DNA of 64,000 nt from contig NZ_CP116413.1 of the NCBI RefSeq assembly GCF_030064675.1, positions 3,194,001 through 3,258,000 of the forward strand, written 5' to 3'. Position 1 is the stretch's first letter, and every line of letters starts with the position of its first letter. The notes under the pieces are model-generated. The model saw nothing but the letters and a program-made list of their open reading frames with translations. It had not been told where the DNA came from and made no database searches. Below are positions 16,473-24,092 of the stretch, piece after piece. Position numbers and translations under genes: made by a program. Source of the DNA: Crossiella sp. CA-258035 (GTDB lineage: Bacteria > Actinomycetota > Actinomycetes > Mycobacteriales > Pseudonocardiaceae).

Positions 16473-17207
16473 GTGATTTCCGGGCCACCCAGCACCCTCC
16501 AGGGCCACGACGGCGACGCTGTCCTGCACCAGGACGTCGTTGAGCTGCACTTTCCGCGACGCCTGAGCACCAGGCAGGTCAAGAGCGCGCGCAGCCCCCG
16601 GCGGGTGCCGCTGTCCGCGATCACCGACGTGGAGTACGAGGCCGGGGGCCGCCGCCCGTACCTGCGGTTGCGGCTGGCCGGTGAGCTGCCGGGGCACGAG
16701 CCGCCGTTGCCCGAGCTGGACGTGGACGCGCTGGTGCTCCAGCCCACCCGCCGCGCCGGGAACGACGCGTTCGTGGCCGAGCTGCGCGCCCGCCTCTGCG
16801 CCGACCCGGTCCCGGAGCCCCGGCTGCTGTCCCCGGACGCGCACGCGCCCGGCCTGCCCAGGGTCACCGAGCCGGTGGAGCTGCGAGTGTCCACTTTGGA
16901 CGGTGTGGTCACCTTGGACGGGCAGCGGGTGGTCATCGAGTTCAACTCCACCATGCGCAAGCCGCGGCGGCGGGAGATCGCGGTGCGGGAGATCCAGGGC
17001 GTGGAGTTCGTGCCCGCCAAGCCGCACCGGTCCGGGCTGGTCCGGTTCCTGGTGCCGGGCGCGGAGCTGCGGCCGGATCCCCGGCGCGATCCGCACACCG
17101 TCCGGTTCATGGCCGGTGCCGAGGAGGGCCGGATGGCCGAGCTCGCCGCCGAGCTGGCCGCGCGGCTGGTCCCGGCCGCCGAATCCGTGCTGGTGGCCCA
17201 GAACTAG
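16473..17207 (+). CDS. DUF4429-type protein with two PH-like modules
   Basis: A 244-residue soluble protein with two similar halves. Each begins with a 'DG.V.L....V.' strand pair: 'DGDAVLHQDVVELHF' near residue 13 and 'DGVVTLDGQRVVIEF' near residue 142. This fits the DUF4429 arrangement of tandem bacterial PH-like domains. Such domains probably bind proteins or lipids, and no activity is established. GTG 16473 is used because of the TACCAT box six bases before it. Its TAG shares the CTAG palindrome (17204-17207) with the stop of the convergent lysR gene. Confidence 0.75.
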   Translation: MISGPPSTLQGHDGDAVLHQDVVELHFPRRLSTRQVKSARSPRRVPLSAITDVEYEAGGRRPYLRLRLAGELPGHEPPLPELDVDALVLQPTRRAGNDAFVAELRARLCADPVPEPRLLSPDAHAPGLPRVTEPVELRVSTLDGVVTLDGQRVVIEFNSTMRKPRRREIAVREIQGVEFVPAKPHRSGLVRFLVPGAELRPDPRRDPHTVRFMAGAEEGRMAELAAELAARLVPAAESVLVAQN

Positions 17208-18202
17208 ACCGCCAGCGGCGGGCACACCAGCATCGCCGCGTCCAGTTCCGCGTGCGCCTCGGGATGTTCGGCCCACCACTGGGCGAAGGTCGGGTTCCTG
17301 TCCACAATGGACCGATAGGCGTAGGCGGCGCTGGCGAAGACCTCGTGCGCCCGCCCGGCCAGCGCCCCGTCGGTGCGCACCCCGACCATGATGGGCACCT
17401 GGAGCGGGTCGCCGCGCAGCGGCCGCACCGCGATCCCGTTGCCACTGCGCGAAGCGGGCGCGGCCAGTGACACCGCGCCGTTCTCCACCAGCACCCGCGC
17501 CATGCCCGCTTCCCAGGTGTGGTGCCGGATCCGCGGGGTGAAACCCGCGGTGGCGCAGGCGGTGTGCAGCTGCATGCGCAGGCTGTTGGCCTCCGGCGGC
17601 GGCACCACCCAGTCGCAGTCGGCCAGCTCGTCGAGGGAGATCACCTCGCGGATGGCCAGCGGGTGGTCCTCGGCGACCGCGACGAACTGCGGCTCCAGCA
17701 CCAGGGTGCGGATCTCCACCCCGCTGAGCTTGCGCCGCTCCAGCCCGTCGAAGCGCTCGAACACGGCCAGGTGCAGCCGCGCGGAGTTGAGCATCTCCAC
17801 CAGGGTGTGGCCGACCGGCTCGATCTCGGTGCGCACCTCCGAGCAGGGCAGCCGGTTGCTCAGCTCGGCGACCAGCCGCGCCAGGAACAGCATCGGCATG
17901 CACCCGGCCAGCAGCGGCTGCGGGGTGAAGGTGCGCGCCCGGTCCTGCGCCGAGGCGAGCAGGTGGTCGAGGTCGTCGAGCACCAGGCGCGCGGTGTTGA
18001 CCACGTAGCGGCCCAGTTCGGTGGGGGTGCTGCCGGTCGGGCTGCGGTCGAACAGCCGACCGCCCACCAGGCGCTCGACCCGTTGCAGTTGCGCGGTGAG
18101 CGCGGGCTGGGTGAGGCCGAGCCGGACGGCGGCTTTGCTCATGCTGCCGGTCTCGACGATGGCGCAGACCGCACGGAGATGCCGTAACTCCAGGTCAGCC
18201 AT
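17204..18202 (-). CDS. LysR-family regulator
   Basis: A 332-residue LysR protein. The N-terminal helix-turn-helix reads 'DLELRHLRAVCAIVETGSMS' and 'AVRLGLTQPALTAQLQRVE'. The rest is the two-lobed effector domain. It resembles the LysR at 45581-46528 in subfamily and opening sequence ('LEVRHLRMLCAIAEAGSM' there). It is divergent from the secreted protease gene, 116 bases away, which is its most likely target besides itself. TAACTT (complement of 18209-18214) lies six bases before the ATG, so the message is probably leaderless. Confidence 0.92.
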   Translation of the reverse strand: MADLELRHLRAVCAIVETGSMSKAAVRLGLTQPALTAQLQRVERLVGGRLFDRSPTGSTPTELGRYVVNTARLVLDDLDHLLASAQDRARTFTPQPLLAGCMPMLFLARLVAELSNRLPCSEVRTEIEPVGHTLVEMLNSARLHLAVFERFDGLERRKLSGVEIRTLVLEPQFVAVAEDHPLAIREVISLDELADCDWVVPPPEANSLRMQLHTACATAGFTPRIRHHTWEAGMARVLVENGAVSLAAPASRSGNGIAVRPLRGDPLQVPIMVGVRTDGALAGRAHEVFASAAYAYRSIVDRNPTFAQWWAEHPEAHAELDAAMLVCPPLAV

Positions 18203-18208
18203 AAGCCG

Positions 18209-18214
18209 AAGTTA
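18209..18214 (-). promoter_or_regulatory. Probable -10 box (TAACTT) of lysR
   Basis: Read on the minus strand, TAACTT ends six bases before the ATG at 18202. Confidence 0.45.
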
Positions 18215-18318
18215 TCGCCAATTCCGATGACCGGGCACCCGACGTTCGGACGATATTTCAGTGCGTCCGCCGGACTACCTGCCCTGCTATTCCGGCGGCC
18301 CTGTGGAAAGGACGACTC

Positions 18319-19251
18319 ATGTGGTCAAGCTGGAGGGGATGGGGTGCGTCGCTGGTCGCCGCCCTGGCCCTGACGACCGGGTTCGCCTCGACGGTAAATG
18401 CTGCGACAACCAACAATGACGATGTTCAGCCGCTGATCGTCGGTGGCCGCCCGGCCAGTCAGACGTATTCGTTCATGGCCTCCCTGCAAGGCGGCCAAGG
18501 GCATTTCTGCGGCGGTTCGCTGATCACCCCGACCTGGGTGGTCACCGCGAAACACTGCGTCCAGGGCCAGAGCCCCGGCAGCTTCCGCGTCCGGGTCGGC
18601 ACCACCACCTGGAACGCCGGCGGCGAGCTCGCCCAGACCGCGCAGATCGTGCCGGGCCAAGGCGACATCGCCCTGGTGCGCCTGAGCGCCCCGGTCAGCC
18701 AGACCCCGATCCCGATCGCGGCTGACGGTGGCACCGCGGGCACCGACACCCGCCTGATCGGCTGGGGCCAGACCTGCCCCACCCGGGGTTGCGGCGGCGC
18801 CCCGGTCCAGCTCCAGGAGATCGACGTCCAGGTGCAGGCCAGCGGCTGCACGGACAACTTCAACCCGCAGACCGAGCTCTGCCTCGGCGGCCAGCCCAGC
18901 GCCGGCGCCTGCTACGGCGACTCCGGCGGCCCCTCGGTCCGCCAGTCCAACGGCCGCTGGGAGCTCACCGGCGCGACCAGCCGCGCCGGCCGCGGCCAGC
19001 CCACCTGCGGCCAGGCCCCGGCGATCTACATGAACGTGCCGGCGCACAAGCAGTGGATCGACCAGGTGACGGGCGGCGACCCCGGCCCCGGCTGCGGCAG
19101 CACTGCGGCCTGGTCCGCCGAGGAGCTGTACCCACCGGGAACGGAGGTCGCGCATAACGGGCGCAAGTGGCGCTCGGCCTGGTGGAACAGGGCCCAGGAA
19201 CCGGGCGCTGGCCCGTGGTACTGGCAGGACATCGGGGCCTGTACCGCGTGA
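18319..19251 (+). CDS. Secreted S1-family serine protease with C-terminal chitin-binding-like domain
   Basis: A 310-residue exported protease. A signal peptide covers residues 1-28 ('SLVAALALTTGFASTVNA'). The chymotrypsin-fold domain begins at 'IVGG' (40-43). The catalytic triad is H79 ('TAKHC'), D116 ('GDIALV') and S202 ('GDSGGP'). The base of the S1 pocket (six residues before S202) is glycine, so trypsin-like preference is not expected. After residue ~258 comes a short Cys/Trp-rich module ('TEVAHNGRKWRSAWW', 'WYWQDIGAC') of the CBM5/12 type that binds chitin or cellulose. GGAAAGGAC precedes the ATG. A hairpin follows the stop. Confidence 0.9.
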   Translation: MWSSWRGWGASLVAALALTTGFASTVNAATTNNDDVQPLIVGGRPASQTYSFMASLQGGQGHFCGGSLITPTWVVTAKHCVQGQSPGSFRVRVGTTTWNAGGELAQTAQIVPGQGDIALVRLSAPVSQTPIPIAADGGTAGTDTRLIGWGQTCPTRGCGGAPVQLQEIDVQVQASGCTDNFNPQTELCLGGQPSAGACYGDSGGPSVRQSNGRWELTGATSRAGRGQPTCGQAPAIYMNVPAHKQWIDQVTGGDPGPGCGSTAAWSAEELYPPGTEVAHNGRKWRSAWWNRAQEPGAGPWYWQDIGACTA

Positions 19252-19259
19252 CCCCGGGG

Positions 19260-19287
19260 GCGGCGCACGGGTTCGCCCGTGCGCCGC
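19260..19287 (+). terminator. Hairpin terminator with TTCG loop
   Basis: A perfect 12-bp stem (19260-19271 with 19276-19287) is closed by a TTCG tetraloop, eight bases after the protease stop. Confidence 0.8.
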
Positions 19288-19299
19288 TGCCATTGGCCC

Positions 19300-19705
19300 A
19301 GATCGGCCCGGCTGGGCGCGGCGCGACTCGATCCGGCGCGGAGTGACGGGGCCCGACCCCGCTGAGCGCGGCCCGGCGTGGCCCGGTCCGGCGCGGGCGG
19401 CGTTGGCGCGAGGCGGACCGGCGCGGCTCGGCTTGGAGTGGCGTGGTCCGGTCCAGCGCGGCGTGGGGTGTCGCAGTACGGCGCGGCGTGGCGCGGACGG
19501 CGCGGCGTGGCGTCGCGTGGGCGGCGCGGGGCTGCGTGGCGTGGGGCGATCCGGCGCGGCTCGGCTCGGTCCGGCAACCCCTCGGTCCGGTCCGGCGTGG
19601 CTCGGCCTGGCGTGGCTCGGCTTGGCCGAGATCGGTTCGGCTCGGAGCTGCCCGGCTCGGCGCTGCCCGGACTGGCTCGGCTCGCCTTGCTCCCCTGCGG
19701 TGCCC
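19300..19705. repeat. Degenerate 5-bp repeat tract (YGGCN-like)
   Basis: About 400 bases made almost wholly of degenerate pentamers such as CGGCG, TGGCT, CGGCT and CGGTC, in register over long runs (for example CGGCGTGGCTCGGCCTGGCG near 19600). No gene is supported here. Open frames on both strands give low-complexity Arg/Pro/Ala/Gly peptides and lack start signals. It fills the space between the protease terminator and the end of tetR. Confidence 0.7.
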
Positions 19706-19710
19706 GGCTG

Positions 19711-20274
19711 TCACAGCCCCCGGGTCAGCATGCCGGCGATCGCCCGTGCCGCCGACTCCGGGTCCCGGCCCAGGTCAGCTGGCAGTGCCCCGGACAGCCA
19801 CAGCGTGGCGAAGCCGTGCACCAGGGACCAGGCCGCGATCTCGCCGAGTTCCACGCCTTCCGGGCGGACCGAGCGCACGCCACTGACCAGGACCTCGTTG
19901 GCCCGTTCGCGGGCGGTGGTGAGCGCGGGGTCGTCGGTGCGGTACAGCTCGGGGCGGAACATCACCTCGAAGTGGGCGCGGTGGCCGATCGCGAAGCGCA
20001 CGTAGGCCACGCCGACCTCGGCGAAGCTGCCCGTGCGCTCGGCCGCGCCGGACAGTGCCTCGGCCAGCTTGTCGAAGCCCTCGGTGGCCAGGGCGGTGAG
20101 CACGCCTGCCTTGTCGCCGAAGTGGTGGACCGGCGCGGCGTGCGAGACGCCGGCGCGGCGGGCCAGTTCGCGCAGGCTGAAACCGGCGGGGCCCGCGTCG
20201 GTGATCGCGGTGACGGCCGCGTCCAGCAGCGTCCGGCGCAGGTCGCCGTGGTGGTAGGAGCCCTTGGTGCTCAT
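19711..20274 (-). CDS. TetR-family regulator
   Basis: A 187-residue TetR protein. The helix-turn-helix is 'FSLRELARRAGVSHAAPVHH' (about residues 29-48), followed by 'FGDKAGVL'. The C-terminal part is the usual helical ligand-binding domain of the TetR_C_33/WHG-like kind. ATG 20274 is chosen: the protein then opens 'MSTKGSYHHGDLRR', as relatives do. It is divergent from the doxX-like gene, and the gap carries palindromes with TTGTC/GACAA arms. It probably represses itself and doxX until an unknown, likely hydrophobic, inducer binds. Confidence 0.9.
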   Translation of the reverse strand: MSTKGSYHHGDLRRTLLDAAVTAITDAGPAGFSLRELARRAGVSHAAPVHHFGDKAGVLTALATEGFDKLAEALSGAAERTGSFAEVGVAYVRFAIGHRAHFEVMFRPELYRTDDPALTTARERANEVLVSGVRSVRPEGVELGEIAAWSLVHGFATLWLSGALPADLGRDPESAARAIAGMLTRGL

Positions 20275-20294
20275 GGGGGACCAGCCTAGTCGGA

Positions 20295-20361
20295 ATCTTG
20301 TCGTTGACAAGATGGCTGGTGGGGGTGCATCTTGTCAGTGGAAAGTTGTCAGTGACAAGAT
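20295..20361. promoter_or_regulatory. TetR operator cluster (TTGTC-N3-GACAA)
   Basis: ATCTTGTC-GTT-GACAAGAT (20295-20313) has perfect 8-bp arms. A half site ATCTTGTC lies at 20329-20336. A second full site TTGTC-AGT-GACAA lies at 20346-20358 and its right arm extends to AAGAT. The cluster fills the gap between tetR and the doxX-like gene. Confidence 0.75.
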
Positions 20362-20384
20362 TGGCGCTGGGGAAGGGTGGGGCG

Positions 20385-20849
20385 ATGGCTCCGTTGGTGA
20401 TCTTGGTGGTGGTGACGGCCGGGTTGTGGGTGGCCGGGCGGGCCGGGGTGCGGGCGCTGCGGCCGTGGACGGTGCCGTTGCGGGGTGGGCTGGCGGCGAT
20501 GTTCACCGCTACCGGGCTGGCGCACTTCGTCGGGCTGCGGCAGGAGCTGATCGCGATGGTGCCGCCCGCGCTGCCCGCGCCGGAGCTGCTGGTCACGGTC
20601 ACCGGGGTGCTGGAGCTGATCGGGGTGGCCGGGCTGCTGTGGACGCCCACGGCGCGGTGGGCCGCGGGCGCGCTGAGCGTGCTGCTGGTGGTGATGTTCC
20701 CGGCCAACGTCTACGCCGCGCTCAACGGCCTCTCGCCCGGTGTGGTGGACGAGCTGTGGCCGCGGACCGCGATCCAGGTCGTGTTCCTGGCTGCCACCAT
20801 CGGGGTGTTCCTCGGGGCTCGGGGAACTTTTTCGCCAGCGCACCGATGA
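20385..20849 (+). CDS. DoxX-like membrane protein
   Basis: A 154-residue protein with four hydrophobic segments. It fits the DoxX/DoxX-like family ('FTATGLAHFVGLRQELIAMV' in the second quarter, 'GVLELIGVAGLLW' in the third segment, 'FPANVYAAL' before the last). Family members are small quinone- or redox-related membrane proteins whose exact function is mostly unknown. ATG 20385 gives the standard length. It is divergent from tetR behind several TetR-type operators, so it is probably the regulated target, perhaps for a lipophilic or oxidative stress. Confidence 0.75.
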   Translation: MAPLVILVVVTAGLWVAGRAGVRALRPWTVPLRGGLAAMFTATGLAHFVGLRQELIAMVPPALPAPELLVTVTGVLELIGVAGLLWTPTARWAAGALSVLLVVMFPANVYAALNGLSPGVVDELWPRTAIQVVFLAATIGVFLGARGTFSPAHR

Positions 20850-20911
20850 GTTCCGTGCGCGGGGCTGGTCTACCCGGTGTACTGGCAGCCAGCCGTAGGA
20901 GGAGAACAGCG

Positions 20912-21331
20912 ATGAAGTGGACCCTCGAAGTGGTCGTGGTCCCGGTGTCCGACCTGGCCCGCGCCCGCGAGTTCTACGCCGGCAAGCTCGGCTTCGCCGT
21001 CGACCACGACACCCGGATCAGCGAGGACCTGCACATCATCCAGCTGACCCCGCCCGGCTCCGGCTGCTCCATCGTGATCGGCCGCGGCGTGGCCAAGATG
21101 GAGCCCGGTTCGCTCAAGGGCGTGCAGCTGGTGGTCGGTGACGTGCGGGCCGCGCGCGCCGAGCTCCTCGCGCGCGGGGTGGAGGTCTCCGAGGTCCAGT
21201 TCGCCGGGCCCGAGGGCTTCCGCCCGGCCACCGACGAGGACGACCTGAACAACAGCGGGTTCATTTCCTTCGACGACCCGGATGGGAACAGCTGGCTCGT
21301 GCAGCAGATCACCAGCCGCGGCACCGACTGA
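20912..21331 (+). CDS. VOC (glyoxalase/bleomycin-resistance-like) protein
   Basis: A 139-residue protein of the vicinal-oxygen-chelate fold with two beta-alpha-beta-beta-beta units. The first is 'VVVVPVSDLARAREFYAGKL' and the last ends 'FDDPDGNSWLVQQI'. Family members act as lyases, dioxygenases or antibiotic-binding proteins. No specific substrate is evident. TAGGAGGAG (20897-20905) is an excellent ribosome site for ATG 20912. It is followed seven bases later by alkD on the same strand and may be co-transcribed with it. Confidence 0.85.
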   Translation: MKWTLEVVVVPVSDLARAREFYAGKLGFAVDHDTRISEDLHIIQLTPPGSGCSIVIGRGVAKMEPGSLKGVQLVVGDVRAARAELLARGVEVSEVQFAGPEGFRPATDEDDLNNSGFISFDDPDGNSWLVQQITSRGTD

Positions 21332-21337
21332 GGCCGC

Positions 21338-22057
21338 GTGGACGCCGCCGCCTTCACCGCCAGGGTGCACGCGCTGGCCGATCCGGTGGAGAAGGAGAAG
21401 CTCCAGCGCTACTTCAAGACCGGGCCCGGCGAGTACGGCGAGGGCGACGTCTTCCTCGGCGTGCGGGTGGCCCGGTTGTCCGTGCTGTGCAAGGAGTTCA
21501 TCGACCTGCCCCCGGTCGAGTTGGACATCCTGCTGGGCAGTCCGCTGCACGAGGTCCGGGCCGGTGCGCTGTCCATCATGGACAGACAGGCCCGCCGCAG
21601 GCGCACCCCGGAGGACCGTCGCCGGGAACTGTACGAGCTGTACCTGCGGCGGCTGGACCGGATCAACAACTGGGACCTGGTGGACATGGCCGCCCCGTAC
21701 GTGGTCGGCGGCTACCTGCACCGGCGGGACCGGGCCCCGCTGTACGAGCTGGCCGCCTCGCCGAACCTGTGGGCCCGGCGCACCGCGGTGCTGGCCACCG
21801 CTTACTTCGTGCGCGCCGACGAGTTCGACGACACCCTGGCACTGGCGGAGATCCTGGTGCGGGACAAGGAAGATCTCCTGCACAAGGCGGTCGGCTGGTG
21901 GCTGCGCGAGGTCGGCAACCGGGACCAGGGGCGGCTGCTGGCGTTCCTGGACCGGCATGCGGCGGCGATGCCCCGGGTGATGCTCCGCTACGCCATCGAG
22001 CGGCTCCCGGAGGACCGCCGCCGCCACTACCGGGAGCTCAAGCGCGTCACAGCGTGA
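21338..22057 (+). CDS. alkD: AlkD-type DNA alkylation repair glycosylase
   Basis: A 239-residue all-helical HEAT-repeat protein of the AlkD family, which removes N3- and N7-alkylpurines from DNA. Family signatures are 'FKTGPGEYGEGDVFLGVRVA' near residue 27, 'INNWDLVDMAAPYV' near 110, and 'KAVGWWLREVGNRD' near 185. Together these carry the tryptophans and aspartate of the binding cleft. GTG 21338 starts six bases after the VOC stop. The 3' end overlaps the convergent MBL-fold gene by 11 bases. Confidence 0.9.
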   Translation: MDAAAFTARVHALADPVEKEKLQRYFKTGPGEYGEGDVFLGVRVARLSVLCKEFIDLPPVELDILLGSPLHEVRAGALSIMDRQARRRRTPEDRRRELYELYLRRLDRINNWDLVDMAAPYVVGGYLHRRDRAPLYELAASPNLWARRTAVLATAYFVRADEFDDTLALAEILVRDKEDLLHKAVGWWLREVGNRDQGRLLAFLDRHAAAMPRVMLRYAIERLPEDRRRHYRELKRVTA

Positions 22058-23051
22058 ACGGGGTCAGGTGGCCCGCCGGCTCGATCACCGTGCTGCGCGG
22101 GCTCACCCTGGCCACCGCGGCGCGGAACTCCGGCAGCAGCCGGGGGTCGATGTCCGGCTGGCCCAGCGGGGTGTCCATCTTGTCGTGGTGGCTGGGGATG
22201 ACGAACCTCGGCTTGCCCAGCGTGGTCAGTGCGCGCTCGACGAACTGGTAGGTGCCGCCGTTGCCCGCCGCGCTGAGCACCACCACGTCCGGGCGCTGAC
22301 CGGCCAGCTCGGTCTCGATGAAGTTGCCGGTGCCCAGGAACAGCACGGAGAGCCGGTCGGCGATGTCGATCCGGTAGGCCAGCGTGCCGCCCTCCACCAG
22401 CTCGCCGACGGTCCTGGGCCGGGGCGGGGTGCTGACCAGGGTGCCGGGCAGGAAGTACTGGTGCGAGGCGCCGATGCTGTGCAGGCTGTGGAAGGCGCGC
22501 ATGGTGAAGCCGCCGAAGTCCAGGTACTCGCCGCCGTGCAGCCCGCCGACCCGCTTCGGATCCGCGCCCATCGCGGTGAGCAGGAGCCGGTTGGTCTCGG
22601 TGCCGACCGCCTTCGGCGTGCCCTTGTCCTTGCGGTGCAAGGCGTTCATCAGGTACGGCACATCGGCCATGTGGTCCCAGTGGCTGTGCGTCACCATGAT
22701 CAGCTCGACCGGGGCCGGGTCGTCGACCACCGCGGCCAGGTTGCGCGGGTTGTTCGACAGCGGGGTGTTGAGGTCCACGTTGCCGTCCGGGCCGGTGTGC
22801 CGGAAGCGGCTCAGGTACGGGTCGAGCAGGACGCGGCGGTTGTCGAAGGTCAGTTCCCAGCCAGCCACGCCCAGCCAGCGGAACCGCACGCCGGCTGACC
22901 GCCAGCGGCCGAAGGCGGGTGTCGAGTCGGCGGCCGCGGCCGGGGTGGAGACGGCGGCGGCGGTCAGCGCGGCGCCCGCGGTGCCGGCCAGCGCGCCGCG
23001 CAGCAGGGAGCGGCGGCCCAGGGTCGAGGTGTCGGTGCAGTCGAGGCACAT
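22047..23051 (-). CDS. Tat-exported metallo-beta-lactamase-fold hydrolase
   Basis: A 334-residue MBL-fold protein. The N-terminus carries a twin-arginine signal ('GRRSLLRGALAGTAGAALTA'), preceded by an unusual 'MCLDCTDTSTL'. The metal motif is 'THSHWDHM' near residue 121, with further ligands in 'AFHSLHSIG' and 'PSHHDKMDTP'. The fold is of the YcbL/UlaG-like lactonase kind; the substrate is unknown. The Tat signal implies folding with metal in the cytoplasm before export. It is divergent from lysR (23139), and an inverted repeat between them may control both. Confidence 0.85.
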   Translation of the reverse strand: MCLDCTDTSTLGRRSLLRGALAGTAGAALTAAAVSTPAAAADSTPAFGRWRSAGVRFRWLGVAGWELTFDNRRVLLDPYLSRFRHTGPDGNVDLNTPLSNNPRNLAAVVDDPAPVELIMVTHSHWDHMADVPYLMNALHRKDKGTPKAVGTETNRLLLTAMGADPKRVGGLHGGEYLDFGGFTMRAFHSLHSIGASHQYFLPGTLVSTPPRPRTVGELVEGGTLAYRIDIADRLSVLFLGTGNFIETELAGQRPDVVVLSAAGNGGTYQFVERALTTLGKPRFVIPSHHDKMDTPLGQPDIDPRLLPEFRAAVARVSPRSTVIEPAGHLTPFTL

Positions 23052-23095
23052 GCCAGCGAGTTGATCAGACGCCGGACCGGCATGTCCAACATCGG

Positions 23096-23130
23096 TATCG
23101 CACCCACTGCGATAAATGATCCGATATCAT
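23096..23130. promoter_or_regulatory. LysR box and -10 element between MBL and lysR genes
   Basis: TATCGCA-CCCAC-TGCGATA (23096-23114) is an inverted repeat with perfect 7-bp arms containing T-N11-A. TATCAT (23125-23130) lies eight bases before GTG 23139 and may be the -10 of lysR. Confidence 0.6.
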
Positions 23131-23138
23131 CCCTGGTC

Positions 23139-24092
23139 GTGGACCTAGTTCGGCATCTCCGCTACTTCCTCGCGGTGGCCGATGAGCTGCACTTCGGCCG
23201 GGCCGCGCAGCGCCTGGGCATGGCGCAGCCGCCACTGTCCCAGCGCATCCAGCGGCTGGAGCGGGAGCTCGGCGTGCGGCTGTTCGACCGCTCGGCGCGC
23301 GCGGTGGCGCTCACCGAGGGCGGACGGCTGCTGCTGGCCGAGGCGCGGGAACTGGTCGAGCGGGCCGAGCGGCTGCGCGCGCTGGCCGGGCAGGTGGCGC
23401 GCGGGGAGATCGGCACCGTGCGGGCCGGCATCCTGCCCGACCTCGGCGGCGGGGTGATCGCGGCGCTGGTGGCCGCCTTCCGCGCCCGCTGCGCCGGGGT
23501 GGAGCTGGAGCTGCACGAGATCACCACCGCCGAACAGCAGCGCGGGCTCACCGAGCGTCGGCTGGACGTGGGCATCCTGCGGCATCCCTTTGACGTCCAC
23601 AGTGGACTGGCGCTCGGGCCGGTGCTGGTGCGGGACCTGGGCGTGGCGCTGCCCGCGCGGCACCCCCTGGCGGAGCGGGAGGAGATCGGATTGGCCGAGC
23701 TGAGCGGGGGACTGGTGCTCTTCCCCAGACAGGCCGCGCCCGCCCTGCACGACGAGCTGCTCACCGGCTGCGCCCGGCACGGGTTCACCCCGGCCGAGGT
23801 GCACCCGGCCAGCAACCCGGAGTTCGCGGCCGGGCTGGTGCTCAGCGGCGCGGCGGTCGCCCTGGACGACGGCAGCCTCGCGGGCAGGCACCCCGACCTG
23901 GTGACCCGGCCGTTGCGCGGCGCTCCGCTGACCCTGCGCACCTCCCCGGTCTGGCCCGCCGACCGGCCCACCGCGGCCACCGCCGCCTTCGCGGCCGCGG
24001 TTGAGGAAGTGCTGTGCGCGGCCGGTATGCGCCGGGCCGGGGGAGCGGGCGGCACCCTGCACCCCCGGCCGGTCTCGGAGTTCTGGGTATGA
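23139..24092 (+). CDS. LysR-family regulator
   Basis: A 317-residue LysR protein. The helix-turn-helix reads 'LRYFLAVADELHFGRAAQ' and 'LGMAQPPLSQRIQRLERELG'. The remainder is the periplasmic-binding-protein-like effector domain. GTG 23139 is chosen over in-frame codons upstream because the protein then begins 'VDLVRHLRYF' like its relatives and because a TATCAT box sits just before it. Its TGA overlaps the ATG of a beta-lactamase-like gene, and it is divergent from the MBL-fold gene. The AmpR-AmpC arrangement comes to mind, but here regulator and enzyme run in the same direction and are translationally coupled. Confidence 0.92.
   Translation: MDLVRHLRYFLAVADELHFGRAAQRLGMAQPPLSQRIQRLERELGVRLFDRSARAVALTEGGRLLLAEARELVERAERLRALAGQVARGEIGTVRAGILPDLGGGVIAALVAAFRARCAGVELELHEITTAEQQRGLTERRLDVGILRHPFDVHSGLALGPVLVRDLGVALPARHPLAEREEIGLAELSGGLVLFPRQAAPALHDELLTGCARHGFTPAEVHPASNPEFAAGLVLSGAAVALDDGSLAGRHPDLVTRPLRGAPLTLRTSPVWPADRPTAATAAFAAAVEEVLCAAGMRRAGGAGGTLHPRPVSEFWV

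Noticed and set aside
15690-17903. 737-codon minus-strand frame over the EF-hand, hairpin and DUF4429 region
   Set aside because: Four EF-hand loops and the PH-like repeats on the plus strand are decisive; this frame is a shadow.
19378-20289. Long plus-strand frame through the pentamer repeat and across tetR
   Set aside because: Half of it is 5-bp repeat and half is antisense to a clear TetR gene; no start signal.
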